Shown here: piece after piece, positions 35,476-45,900 of the stretch
How positions within the stretch are numbered: position 1 is the first letter of the stretch
How the letters are laid out: each line of letters starts with the position of its first letter
Source of the DNA: Bemisia tabaci
Taxonomy: Eukaryota > Arthropoda > Insecta > Hemiptera > Aleyrodidae
DNA length: 64,000 nt
Direction: 5' to 3'
NCBI RefSeq assembly: GCF_918797505.1
Contig: NC_092797.1
Location: 44,180,157 to 44,244,156, forward strand
The notes under the pieces: model-generated
Told to the model about the DNA's origin: nothing
What the model saw: the letters and a program-made list of their open reading frames with translations, nothing else
Databases searched by the model: none
Position numbers and translations under genes: made by a program

Positions 35476-36783
35476 TGTCTAGCTTTGTCACTAGACGCGA
35501 CGTTAGCTGCGGAGCAAAAGTTCACCGAAAAAATGGATTTGATGGCTTGCGCAACCGCAGTTATGTTTCGTCTTCCTTCTCGTTTAGTTTTTTTTTGTGA
35601 TGAAGCTTCAGCTGAACCCGCCCCAAAGATAGAAATTACGTCATTAATCCGAAGGAGAGGCTTCGATGTCTGAAACGGATTGATTTAATAAAAAAAGGAT
35701 TTAAGGGTCTCGGAGGACAAGGCGCATAAGTGCAGTTTTTCTTTTTCGCGAAATACGTGTTTGAAGTTCCGAAATTACATGGATCTTCATGGCGGTAAAA
35801 AAGTTCAACCTGAATTTTTGATGCTTCAAAATTGAAATTTGCGAATTTTTCACAGAATATGCATTGAGACTAGTTTTACTTGAAATCATCAATATCTTTT
35901 TTTTCAAAAACTGCACTTATATGCCTTGTCCTCTACACTCCTCAATTATTATATACAACAGCCATTGCCAAATCTTCCATGAGGTTGCATGTAATCAGGA
36001 GCGATCAAGAGAAGATAATCTAAAATGTTTGGAATTTTTGAATCGTATTTAGTAAGTGTGTGCTCTGTCTAAAAGGGTAGCACTCGGTCATCAGGGTGCA
36101 TGATCTAGGCATCTTTACATCAGGTCGTCTTTAGTTTTTCTTCGTAAGTCGATCCAATTACTCCCATCCATTTCATTCTATTGTTTCCTCTCACCTTCTT
36201 TTCTGTTATTTTCCTGCCCATAACAACTTTTCCTCCACCCTGTTTCGATTTTTAGACCCATATCTTGGCTTTTCCCGTGACTTGCGTGAGGATGCATCTG
36301 TTGTAGCAGCATTTTTGCACTGGTGCTGTTCTTGAGGTAATTATAATCCTACAAAACCGGTATTAGATAAAAAAAAACATGTACAAAAGTCAGCCGCACA
36401 AAGAGAGACACTGCAAATTCTATTTATAACTATAACTAACAATAAGAGTAAACCGATAAAACCAAAAGAGTGTCATAAATAAAGGAGATAAAAGTAAACC
36501 AAATGCACTAGAAAAAATTAAGAAACACCTAACATGATTTGGTTTTATTTTGCTTAATTTGATATAAATAAAGTGCCTTTTCAACGAGACTTTTCCAGGC
36601 CATGCATTATTAAAGAACAGGGGAGAATGCAATAGTGTATTTCCTGCGGATAATACACTAAAAAAACACTAAGCTAAGAAAGCCATTTACTTATCACCTT
36701 AAAAAACAAAATATTTAAATAAACTAGCAATGCATCCAGAGTGCACTGATCGTGAGTGTAGTTCGCGACTTCCAGAGTCAGTG

Positions 36784-36786
<3 letters not shown>
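35476..36786. other. No gene recognised
   Basis: Unique A+T-rich sequence. Confidence 0.45.

Positions 36787-36822
<36 letters not shown>
36787..36822 (+). repeat. Poly-A tract of 36
   Basis: An uninterrupted run of 36 A. No retrotransposon body could be recognised immediately 5' of it. Confidence 0.9.
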
Positions 36823-36825
<3 letters not shown>

Positions 36826-38416
36826 TCTATCTCTTTCAAAAAGCGTGATTGAAAAGGGTCTTATCTCAGCCAATAGAAATTGAGGCGAGTGGGAATAGGT
36901 TTGAAATGTATTGCTGAAAAATCGAGATAATCAAATGTATTTCTTCATTTGCTCTTTGAAATCACTCTTTTTGATGACAATAACGAACGTAACTCCTCAT
37001 TTGTTTTGCAAATGCGACCGTGGATGATGGGTGTTGCCTTCGATTCTGAATAAGTCTCGTCGTGGTAACGGGAAATGCTGGGCCCGCCACTCAAGGTTGC
37101 CGGCCACTGCACCGCGCGGCTCACCGACAAAAGCAGAGTTACGTCATCGCGAATCATAAAACGCCTTCACTTTTGGAGAATACCTCAATGTGAACATTCC
37201 GATACAAAGCTTCCTGTCCGCCCGTCTCTCAGCTGAGGCCTGAAAAGGGAATGCATGGTGCATTAAGGAAATGTTCTCATCTCAAAACTTTGACAAAACT
37301 TGTTCTACTATTTCATTCTTAGAGAAAAGAAGTAAATTGAATCTTTTCAAACGTTTTTGGCTAAATGAAACTATATTACATATAAGTCGCTCTACAACGT
37401 ACTCTCGATTTATGCGACACCCAAACGCCACATATGCCTGTCTTCCCAGAGATTATCGGGCAATTGACACCGCAACATCTCTTCTAATGAAACTATATTA
37501 AATAAGAATAAACAACACCTGGTTTTATTTCTTGAAAATACATTTCTCTTCGATCATAACTTCAATAATAACAATTATTTTTTCACTGCAAATTGATTTA
37601 AAGGAAAGAGAGTTAAATTGCTCACAATTCATCGACTGTAATCATCATGGGTGTAGCTTGAAGCCCAGGAAGGAGCTTCAGAGGGTATTGCGCTATTGTG
37701 ACCCTCTTTACTTAAAAAAGGTTATTTGTCTTATGTAGTGAAGTACTTTTGGGTTTACCGCTAATTTCAGCAAAGGAGGCATACCGCCAAAATTGTTTTC
37801 TTTTATGGAAATTCGTTGTGCTTGAGAGGAATAACTTTCATGCATTTTTTTTCTGTTCCCCCATATTTTTTTAATCGTGTCATTTGAAGTCACACAGCAC
37901 TCGAATCCCGTTTTTAATTCCCAGAAAAAAAAAAATAAAAATAAATAAAACAATGATCCGGAATGCCTTATCGTATAAATTATTGCGTAAGTTCATGATG
38001 ACGGGACCGCAGAAAGGAAGCTCAAAGTTTTCGTCCCGCTCGCCAACTTCCGATCGTAAATCGATTTATTTGATGCCGGCAAAGCCGCGGTCTCCCCAGA
38101 AAATTGGCATGCAGAGATGAAAACACCTCGCGCGAGCTACGCAATAATGTGCGAACAGTTCTGACCTAGTGCATGTTGTTTACCGAATAATTACATGGTA
38201 TAAGATGAATAGGCATGGGCAGCATTTAGTGCCTCCAGTGATTGGCTACCGGAAAAACAGATTCAGTGCGTGGCTGGCTGTAATACTGCGTTCGTGTGCA
38301 TGAATTTTGCCATGCAGTGTCTCCGGGGAGGATGAGAATTGACCGTTAAGCGGATGTATGAATGCTACGCGACAAGTAAGGATTTTTATCCGATGTTGAT
38401 TTGTGGCGTAGAGTAC
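36823..38416. other. No gene recognised
   Basis: Unique A+T-rich sequence with scattered short open frames only. Confidence 0.45.
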
Positions 38417-38417
38417 A

Positions 38418-38675
38418 TATCGACGGTGAAACTACCAAACCACGTATCTCGTTTGCGGTGTTTAAAAATCTACGCTCGCATTTTTTTTTTTGCAAGAAGA
38501 CCAAATCAATATCATCCTTGACATGTTCCACAGAATTTTCTTCGCACGAAGAGCAAAAATCACAGAAATTTTCAAGACTGGACGTTAAGTAGTGTTTCAT
38601 GTAAAAAATAAAGTATGACAGAAGTCTGCGACGTCGCAAACCGAGATACGTGGTTTGGTATTACACCGTCGATAC
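38418..38675. mobile_element. MITE family C, copy 3
   Basis: Clean inverted ends: ATATCGACGGTGAAACTACC at the left and the inverse ending ACACCGTCGATA at the right. The inner ends ACCACGTATCTCGTTTGCG and its near-inverse are also present. About 258 bp, in inverse orientation to copy 1. Confidence 0.8.
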
Positions 38676-38677
38676 TA

Positions 38678-38820
38678 GAGTCGTAATGTCAGTGGAGAGC
38701 TGGCGCCACTTTTAAGCATTTTCATGGTCCCGAATTCCGAGACTCCTGTGTGACGCCGGGTCACTTTTTTCGATACATAATCCGATTGTTTGCGATACAA
38801 GGGTACCCGGCCATCCGATG

Positions 38821-38866
<46 letters not shown>

Positions 38867-39008
38867 AGGAGATAGGAATTACCACGTATTCCGCACCGCC
38901 ATTTTGGATCGAAAATGTATCGAAAAAGCGACCCGAACTCGGCGCACACCGGGCTCGGAATTCGTCGAGCAGAACATGGCGCCAGCTCTCCCATTTACAT
39001 TACGACTC
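38678..39008. mobile_element. TA-flanked MITE with long inverted arms and a CAA array (family N)
   Basis: A 331-bp element with arms of about 100 bp. GAGTCGTAATGT and AGAGCTGGCGCCA at the left are mirrored at the right, and the arms continue through TTTTTTCGATACAT. TA lies at both outer edges (38676-38677 and 39009-39010), as for Tc1/mariner-type elements. The interior has a perfect run of about 16 ACA/CAA triplets (38819-38866). That run produces apparent poly-Asn, poly-Thr and poly-Leu open frames, which are not genes. Confidence 0.75.
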
Positions 39009-40229
39009 TATGTACTCTATGATTTGTGGTGAACTGCAGGAGGTCCGAGTCGGGTGAGTTTTGTGACTATTTTGCTTAAAAAATAACCTGACTGAAGCAG
39101 CTGACTGATCGTTGGTTTTCTTTTATGTTGCAGTGTTGATCTCCTCCGCGCAAGACAGTAGAAACGATCCTCATCATGACACGTGACAATCATGTCCGCC
39201 TACACTTAGAAAATAGGCAATCGGTAAGTCGACTTGACTCGCTCCTATTGTAGACTTTGACGCAGGTGCAGGAAAGGGTCAAAATGAGAAAAGTTCTTAA
39301 GAGGATCTATTTTCTCAGTGTTAATATTGTCCTTCTGTGTTGCACCCAGAAAAATGAGTTTCTCAAGCAACAATAGGCTTCTTGTGAAGCATTGAGCAGA
39401 TGCTTACATTCTCACCTCTTAATTTGTCAGGATTACCATTAATTAAGATAGTTTACCCGTATATGGAACGTCATTACTTCGGTAATCATCCGTTTTCTCC
39501 AGTGTGAAGACCTGAGATAGCTTAAACCTCCAGAACCTAACATTTCGATGTCCAAAGTGCGAAACCATGTACGTCCATTCGCGATATTCCAAAATTCCCG
39601 CTTTTATTTTATTTCTTCGATAAGAGACATAATAGCTTGAAATGTACAAAGTATAATCTGCTGACAGAGAGGAAAAACCTAGAGAGTTTTCAAGAAATTT
39701 AGTCAACTAGATTTTCAAAGAAAAATAAAGTCTGCAACGTCCCGAACGGAAATACTTAGTTTCGTACTTTGGCTGTGTCGATGTGCACTACGAGTTCAAA
39801 ACGCGCGGAACAACGCTGTCAATCTCAGAGTGGCTCAAATTGCATAGCTCCTGAATAGAAGGAGAACTTATGCGACACCACTGTGCAGGCCTCCATAGTT
39901 TGATCAAATCATTCCAAAGGACGGATAATTATGTTTTGGCGTTTTGATGGTTGCAGTTCGTGGATTCAGGACGAATTGCGGAATAAAACACAAGTGCTGA
40001 ACGGCTCTATTACATCATACGTCTCGGAGACACACTTTTTGTCTCTCATCTTGACAACCATGTAAAACTGCATTGTTTACGAGCGCTTTTGCACAAGATA
40101 ATCCTTTCAAACTGGTTCTAGTCTAGTTCAAAATTATCCTTGAGCTATTTCTAGCCAGTGAGATTTTCCAATCAGTTTTCTGTGTGCAATATTTATTAAC
40201 AATTCGAGCGATTGAATGTAGCACACTCA
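39009..40229. other. No gene; decayed family C right end near 39690-39780
   Basis: AAAAATAAAGTCTGCAACGT followed by CCCGAACGGAAATACTTAGT resembles the right end of family C. The rest is unique. Confidence 0.45.
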
Positions 40230-40230
40230 C

Positions 40231-40439
40231 ATTTGAAAAAAATGGTATGCAGTTTTAGCACCTAGGATGTCAAAAATGTGGCTGGTGATCCTAAGATGCT
40301 GCCTTGATTGTCCCCGCAATTGAATTTACATTCACAGGATGTAAAGTCAACTGCGGCAGCAGTAATGGCAGAATCTTGGAATCACTAGACACATTTTTGA
40401 CATCCTATATGCTAAAACAGCACATTATTTTTTTCAGTG
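40231..40439. mobile_element. MITE family E, copy 1
   Basis: Inverted ends contain AAAAATGGTATGCAGTTTTA at the left and TATGCTAAAACAGCACATTA with TTTTCAGTG at the right. A second copy is at 47031-47228. Both have a nested inner inverted pair: TCCTAAGATGCTGCC against GGCAGAATCTTGGAATCA. Confidence 0.7.
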
Positions 40440-40504
40440 CAGTTTTAAACAAAAAAACGTTTTCTGTCAAGAGAGATGGACGTACAAAACGGCAAAAGAC
40501 CATC

Positions 40505-40650
40505 GATTGGACTGCATTTTGCAATTTGGAACTATAAATTCTGGCTCATCTGAAAAAACACTTTTGTGCATAGGGAAACTAATGGCACATACGTTGCTTT
40601 TAAACTGGGCCAGAATTTACAGTTCCAAATTGCAAAATGCAGTCCAATTG
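40505..40650. mobile_element. Palindromic MITE (family O)
   Basis: ATTGGACTGCATTTTGCAAT and AATTTGGAACTGTAAATTCTGGCC-type arms are inverted at the right end (TTCCAAATTGCAAAATGCAG followed by TCCAAT). The middle has GCATAGGGAAACTA. Related but diverged stretches occur near 47545-47670 and 60380-60500. Confidence 0.65.
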
Positions 40651-40809
40651 TTTAGTTTATAGGCTAGACAAATAAGCTGTCGGTCCTAGTCGAAATAGTA
40701 AAAGATGAAGAGAAAGAAACAATTGAACCGTTCAGAGGCCTTTTAGTCCATGTTTCGCATAGTTCTCGAGGTAATTTATTGAAAAACAATTCTGCACATC
40801 GAACATAAC

Positions 40810-41068
40810 CACCATGCTAGGGAATAACGCCGTATGAGCCATCGGACCTTGTCAAATTCCGTTTGATAAAAAGCAAATATTCAAGGAAACTTTTGAGTAT
40901 TTAGGTTCAAATTTTTCAGAGAACTTTACGCGCATTTTGATCTAAAATATATAAAACTGCCAAGGAGAGAACAGGAGCACTTTCTTGAAAAATGAGCATT
41001 TACTCGAAAGAAATGTGGCGATATTCAAATGTCCATTCGCGTTTTTTTCTCAGCACGGCAGATAAGTT
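40810..41068. mobile_element. MITE family A, copy 8
   Basis: Left end CATGCTAGGGAATAACGCCG; right end TTTCTCAGCACGGCAG. About 255 bp. Confidence 0.7.
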
Positions 41069-42093
41069 GACACCAACTTCGCACCTCCGCGGTGTTTCTC
41101 GAGATTTCTGCAAAAAATTCCCAGGTGTGAACTGTCGTCAAGAGCACAGTATTACAAAATAAATAAACAATATATTTTCTCGGTTATTTTCCATTAGAAA
41201 TTCATCCAGTCGCATGAGCTTCTCGTTATCTGGTCTCTCGGAGTATAAAGGCGTCAGCGGAGGAAGTGAGCAAATACTCACGTACAAACCAGCGAGAGTT
41301 ATTTGGAATGTTTCTAAACATATATCTCATGTGTAATGATGCTGTGCACTTGAGAGGAAATGAGTTAAAGCTGTTATCACTTTATAAGGACCCGTCGCGG
41401 GTCGGTGAAGTTTAATTGAATTGTAACTCGGATGAAAGAGTTGAGTGCCATTTTTTCTTGAGTCAAAGGACAGTGAGCTCAATTATCCATGTTCTTTCAT
41501 CATCTGGTTGACAAGTACCGATTTTAAACTATCTATAAAATGAGCTTTATTGGTGGAAGAGGCAGGCAATATGCAATACAAAAAAAACCATTGCAACTTA
41601 TTTTGTTTTCACTGTAATAAATTTCGATAAGTGGAGCCCCTTCAATCAGTAGATAGGCAACATACACAACACTCCGATACAATACCGATAATTTTACCAC
41701 TTACTCGAGATTTATTGCAATCCGTGTCACTTGGACACGGTTTGAAACGTCGAATGTTTTTATTGTTTTTAATATTTAAAGTGCAGTTTTACCCATATGT
41801 TGTATTTTTATTCTATCTTTGTCAAGTATCGTCGTTTTTCTCACGAAAGAACTGAACTACATTTTGATTTTGCCATTTTTTTTTCGCAAATTGCATTTTT
41901 ACCGAGATAATCTTGGGCATTTCTAACTGAAAATTTCGCTGATTTTTCTTCTAATCTCATGCAAAAATGTAAAATCTTGGATTGGAGTCAATTTTGCGAC
42001 CTTGGAATGAAGTTGCGTTCCCTCATCCTTCTCCGGGAAACAATGATATTCGGCTATGCGCGGAATTTTTTTTTTTTTTAGGAGTAATCCCCT
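41069..42093. other. No gene recognised
   Basis: Unique A+T-rich sequence. Confidence 0.45.
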
Positions 42094-42228
42094 AAAATTG
42101 TGGTGCTACCTCACTTTGTTTGATGATATGACCATGTCCAATTAATTGTGGTAGTACCGCAATTCACTTTGGGGTTGACCCGCAACAGTTGGGTTAGCAA
42201 CCTAATTTATTGGGGGTACCACCACAAT
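42094..42228. mobile_element. MITE family J, copy 2
   Basis: Ends AATTGTGGTGCTACC and GGTACCACCACAATT are inverted. A further internal CCAATTAATTGTGGTAGTAC is shared with 17658-17815. Confidence 0.6.
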
Positions 42229-42306
42229 TAATTTTAAATACTCAAATCAACTAACAATCCATACTTCCTTATTTACATGCGTAATTCTTCTATTCCCGAT
42301 GTCGAT

Positions 42307-42563
42307 AACTGTACTCGTAAGGAAAAGCGCCGTATGAGCCTTTAGACGTTGCCAAACTTCCTTCGACCAATCACGAATTTTGGAGAATGTTTATGAATAT
42401 TTCTCTTCCGACCTTTCAGGTGATTTCGTTCGAAATTCGATACCAAAAGTCTAAAAAATTCAAGGAAGAATATCTATAACTTTCTTTAAAAATAAATATT
42501 TGTTGGTCGGAAATTTGGCAACATTCGAATGCTCATACGGCGTTTTTCCTTAGCACGGCAGTA
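42307..42563. mobile_element. MITE family A, copy 9
   Basis: Left end ACTGTACTCGTAAGGAAAAG; right end TTTTTCCTTAGCACGGCAGT. About 255 bp. Confidence 0.75.
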
Positions 42564-42569
42564 TAACAT

Positions 42570-42830
42570 AGCGACGGTGTAAGTCGGCAATCACATAACT
42601 CGATTTGCGACGTCGCAGACTTCCTATCATACTTTATTTTTTAAACGGAAAACTACTCAACGGCTATTCTTCAAAACTCCAGTGATTTTTCTTCTCTATG
42701 CGAAGAAAATTCTGCAAAAACTTCAAGGAATCATGTCAATTTGTTCTCCTCTAAAAAAATAACATAGAGGCGGAGATTTTCAGACATCTAAAACGAGTTA
42801 TGTGATTGCCGACTTACACCGTCGATAAAA
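42570..42830. mobile_element. MITE family C, copy 4
   Basis: Ends CATAGCGACGGTGTAAGTCG and the inverse CGACTTACACCGTCGATA. This copy lies immediately right of a family A element and about 85 bp upstream of the putative first coding exon of the transporter gene. Confidence 0.75.
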
Positions 42831-42914
42831 GAAAATAGTGTTGTGAATCGGAGAGTTCCTAGGAACAGTACCTATTTTCATCAAGATCATAAAAAATCGC
42901 CTTGAGAATTTTCG

Positions 42915-42944
42915 ATGGGAATATCAGAATCAAAGATGAAAGAG
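42915..42944 (+). CDS. Transporter exon 1 (putative start exon)
   Basis: Encodes MGISESKMKE and ends in phase 0 at a strong GTAAGG donor. It joins in phase to exon 2. No other evidence fixes it as the start. An alternative non-coding first exon could lie in the CpG-rich sequence that follows, in which case translation would begin at 44918. Confidence 0.5.
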
Positions 42945-45900
42945 GTAAGGCGGAACGGACCGCCGCACGTGCTGAGTATCCGCCTCCGCGAAGGCGGAGG
43001 TGCAACTCTCGGCTCGGCCCCGAAGCCGTGCCGGTCGCGCTGCGCCGCGGCGGCGGCCGAATTTTGGCTGCCTCACAAAATCGGGAAAAGCTATAAATAC
43101 CCTAATCCACATTCCGTTCAAATTTCGAAGCAAAACGTCAATCTCGGATCATGTTTTCCCGAGCGAACCCAAGACCCGTTCAACGAGAGTTTTTCCAGTT
43201 CCGCTCCTGTTGAGCCTCGCTTTTCCGAGTTTCCATTGTTTTGTTTTGTTTCGACTGTCGAGCTCGGCCGGAGCGTCGGTGTTAGGTTACGTTCTTTTTC
43301 TCGCGTCTCTGCGTTTGCTATTTTGGTGGATTCGTAGTGCTTTCTGCTCGTGCGGGGGCCGCGCGTTCGAACTAGTTTAGTAGTGTGACACACGGATATT
43401 TATCTAATGCTTCTTTATGTGCGGTCATCGTACGACTGATACTGAGGTACATGTTTTTGTGGTTGCATGTGTCTGTTTTGGAGTGTTTGTTATCAAAAAG
43501 ACAGTATGTGAATAAATGAAATTTCGAGGGAGTGAATTCTCATACGTCTGTTTTGAAGTGTATGTTATCGAAAAGAGTAGTATGTGCACAAATGAAATTT
43601 CGAAAGAGTGAGTTCTCATGCGTCTGTTTTGAAGCGTCTGTTATCACAAAAAGCAGTATGTGCACTAATGAAATTTTGAGAGAGTGAGTTCTCATGCGTC
43701 TGTTTTGAAGTATATGTTATCAAAAAGAGCAGTATGTGCACTAATGAAATTTTAAGAGAGTGAGTTCTCATGCGTCTGTTTTGAAGTATATGTTATCAAA
43801 AAGAGCAGTATGTGCACAAATGAAATTTCGAAAGAGTGAGTGCAGTATCTCCGGGGGGAAACTCTGATCGTGCGAATTCTTTGAAATGTCTATAATCATC
43901 GAGAAGACTTTTAAAGATTGTTTGAATGCCTCAAAATCGACAAATTTATCCTCGATTATATGCAAAAGGGCCTTTTTTATTTCATGCATGTCAGGCATGG
44001 TAGCTTTACCTACCATGTTTTGCATGCATTTTTCTAGGGTTACCCTTTTGGACATACAACAAAAACATTTTAAGGTTCGAAATTGGCGAAATAAGGTACA
44101 ATTTTACTCAAGACAGCAGTGAACACAGCTCTTTTCGTACCAACGTGGACTTACTGCTATTTCTGATCGATAATGCGTTAAATTTTATGCAATTGCTACT
44201 TTCTAATAACTTTCGTGTTTTTACAAGTATGACAAATTCTGCTGTTTTGGTCAAATCAGCCAGTTTATTTGTATTAGATTGGAATTTTAAAGGAAATTCG
44301 ATTTTGAGAATTTGGCTTTCCTTGATAAATAGGCAGTGTTCAGCTGCATGTGGATAAAGTGCAGACACTTGAGGCAGATCTACAGATGCGTTGCCAAAAT
44401 ATCCAAGTCGTTTACTTGCACCATAATGACTCATGAAATGAGCATATAAATCACTAGGGACATTGTGACTGATTTCTATCTGTACGCTGACATGCCAGTG
44501 AGGTAAAGAAAGCTCCAGTAAACTTCCAAATGCATTGCCAATTATGCGAGCGTTTCGCTTGCACTAATCTGGCTCGGATAACAATGTGGGCTATATAAGG
44601 AAACTTTGGTTTTAAGAAATAACTTTAGGCCCTTAGGATATTTTTTTACATCAACTTTCCTGACACCACCACCGGACGTTTGTAAGGGTACACATCTGAA
44701 TTGATTTGCTTCATTGTAATTTAAAACTGATATAACTAAATGAATATCTTAATATGTGGTTGTTAAAAAAATAATTAAATGAATATCTTAATATGTAGTT
44801 GTTAAATATTTTTTTCTGTTATGGAAATGTATGATTTATTTAATAAGAATACAAACTGATGAACTATATTTTTTATTATTTATTTTACAGGTTAAACATG
44901 GGATTGACAACCCAGCAATGCTTGAAAACGGATCTACAGAGCAAGTTTGCACACCGGAAAAGAACGAGAAGAAGTAAGTAAAATAATAATTTCACAGCTG
45001 TAAATACGAACTCGCACTATCCAGTTCCAGTTCAGATAACTTGCTGAAATTGCATTATGGTTTAGCTAAGCCAAAATATATTGGGAGAGAAGGAAATTCG
45101 GAAAACCCTCAATGTTTACAGTTGAAGATCTGAAAATCTGCAAGACTTGGGCAATAACGAAAAATATGTGTACCTAAATCTTCTCTCTCTAAACGCTGTC
45201 GAATGTGTTGCAATCACCCATAAATGACTAATTGTAAGGCAATGATAAGGCCATGCTAGGGAGAAACACCATGTGAACCCTCAGGCGTCACCAGATTTCC
45301 TTTGATGAAATACAAATTAAGAGAAAAAGTTATAAATATTTTTAAGTAAAATTTTATCTAAAATATCTGAAAATATCAAGGAAAATATGCATAACTGTCC
45401 TCCAAAATAAACTTCTTTCAGGGGACATTTGGCGTCGTTTGAATGTTCAAACATCGTTTTACTTAGCACGTCAGTATTGCAGATTTCAAATTTGCTTCAA
45501 TTTTTATCTCCCGCTACAATTAGTGCCATTAGACCTTTTTTTTTTTGAGCGAGAAAAATTCCAATCAGAGTAATTATGGTTCGGATAGACATACTCACTC
45601 CGTTCTGTTTGATATTTACCACGCCATTCCCAAATACGCTCCGCAGTTTCGCGACTGATAACGTGATAGCCGTTCCGCAAAAATTATTCCTCATTCCCAG
45701 TTTCTCCTTCCCAGCAATCAAACTCATCAGGCTTGGTGTTAAAATAGTGCATATTCGACTAAAATTAAAACATGGAGGAACAGAAACCTTTCATAATCAT
45801 TGAACAGCCACCGTAAGTACGATTATACGAAACATGATCAAATTCTAAAATTAGGTCCAACATTTTTTTGAAATTTTTTGACAACACGCAGCCTAACATT

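Noticed and set aside
36787..36822. Poly-A tail of a retrotransposon
   Set aside because: No retrotransposon sequence or target-site duplication is recognisable beside the run.
38675..39057. Poly-Asn, poly-Thr and poly-Leu/Cys open frames
   Set aside because: They are translations of the CAA microsatellite inside a MITE.
42915..43337. 140-codon open frame starting with exon 1
   Set aside because: It reads through the GTAAGG donor into G+C-rich intron. Only the first ten codons fit the transporter.
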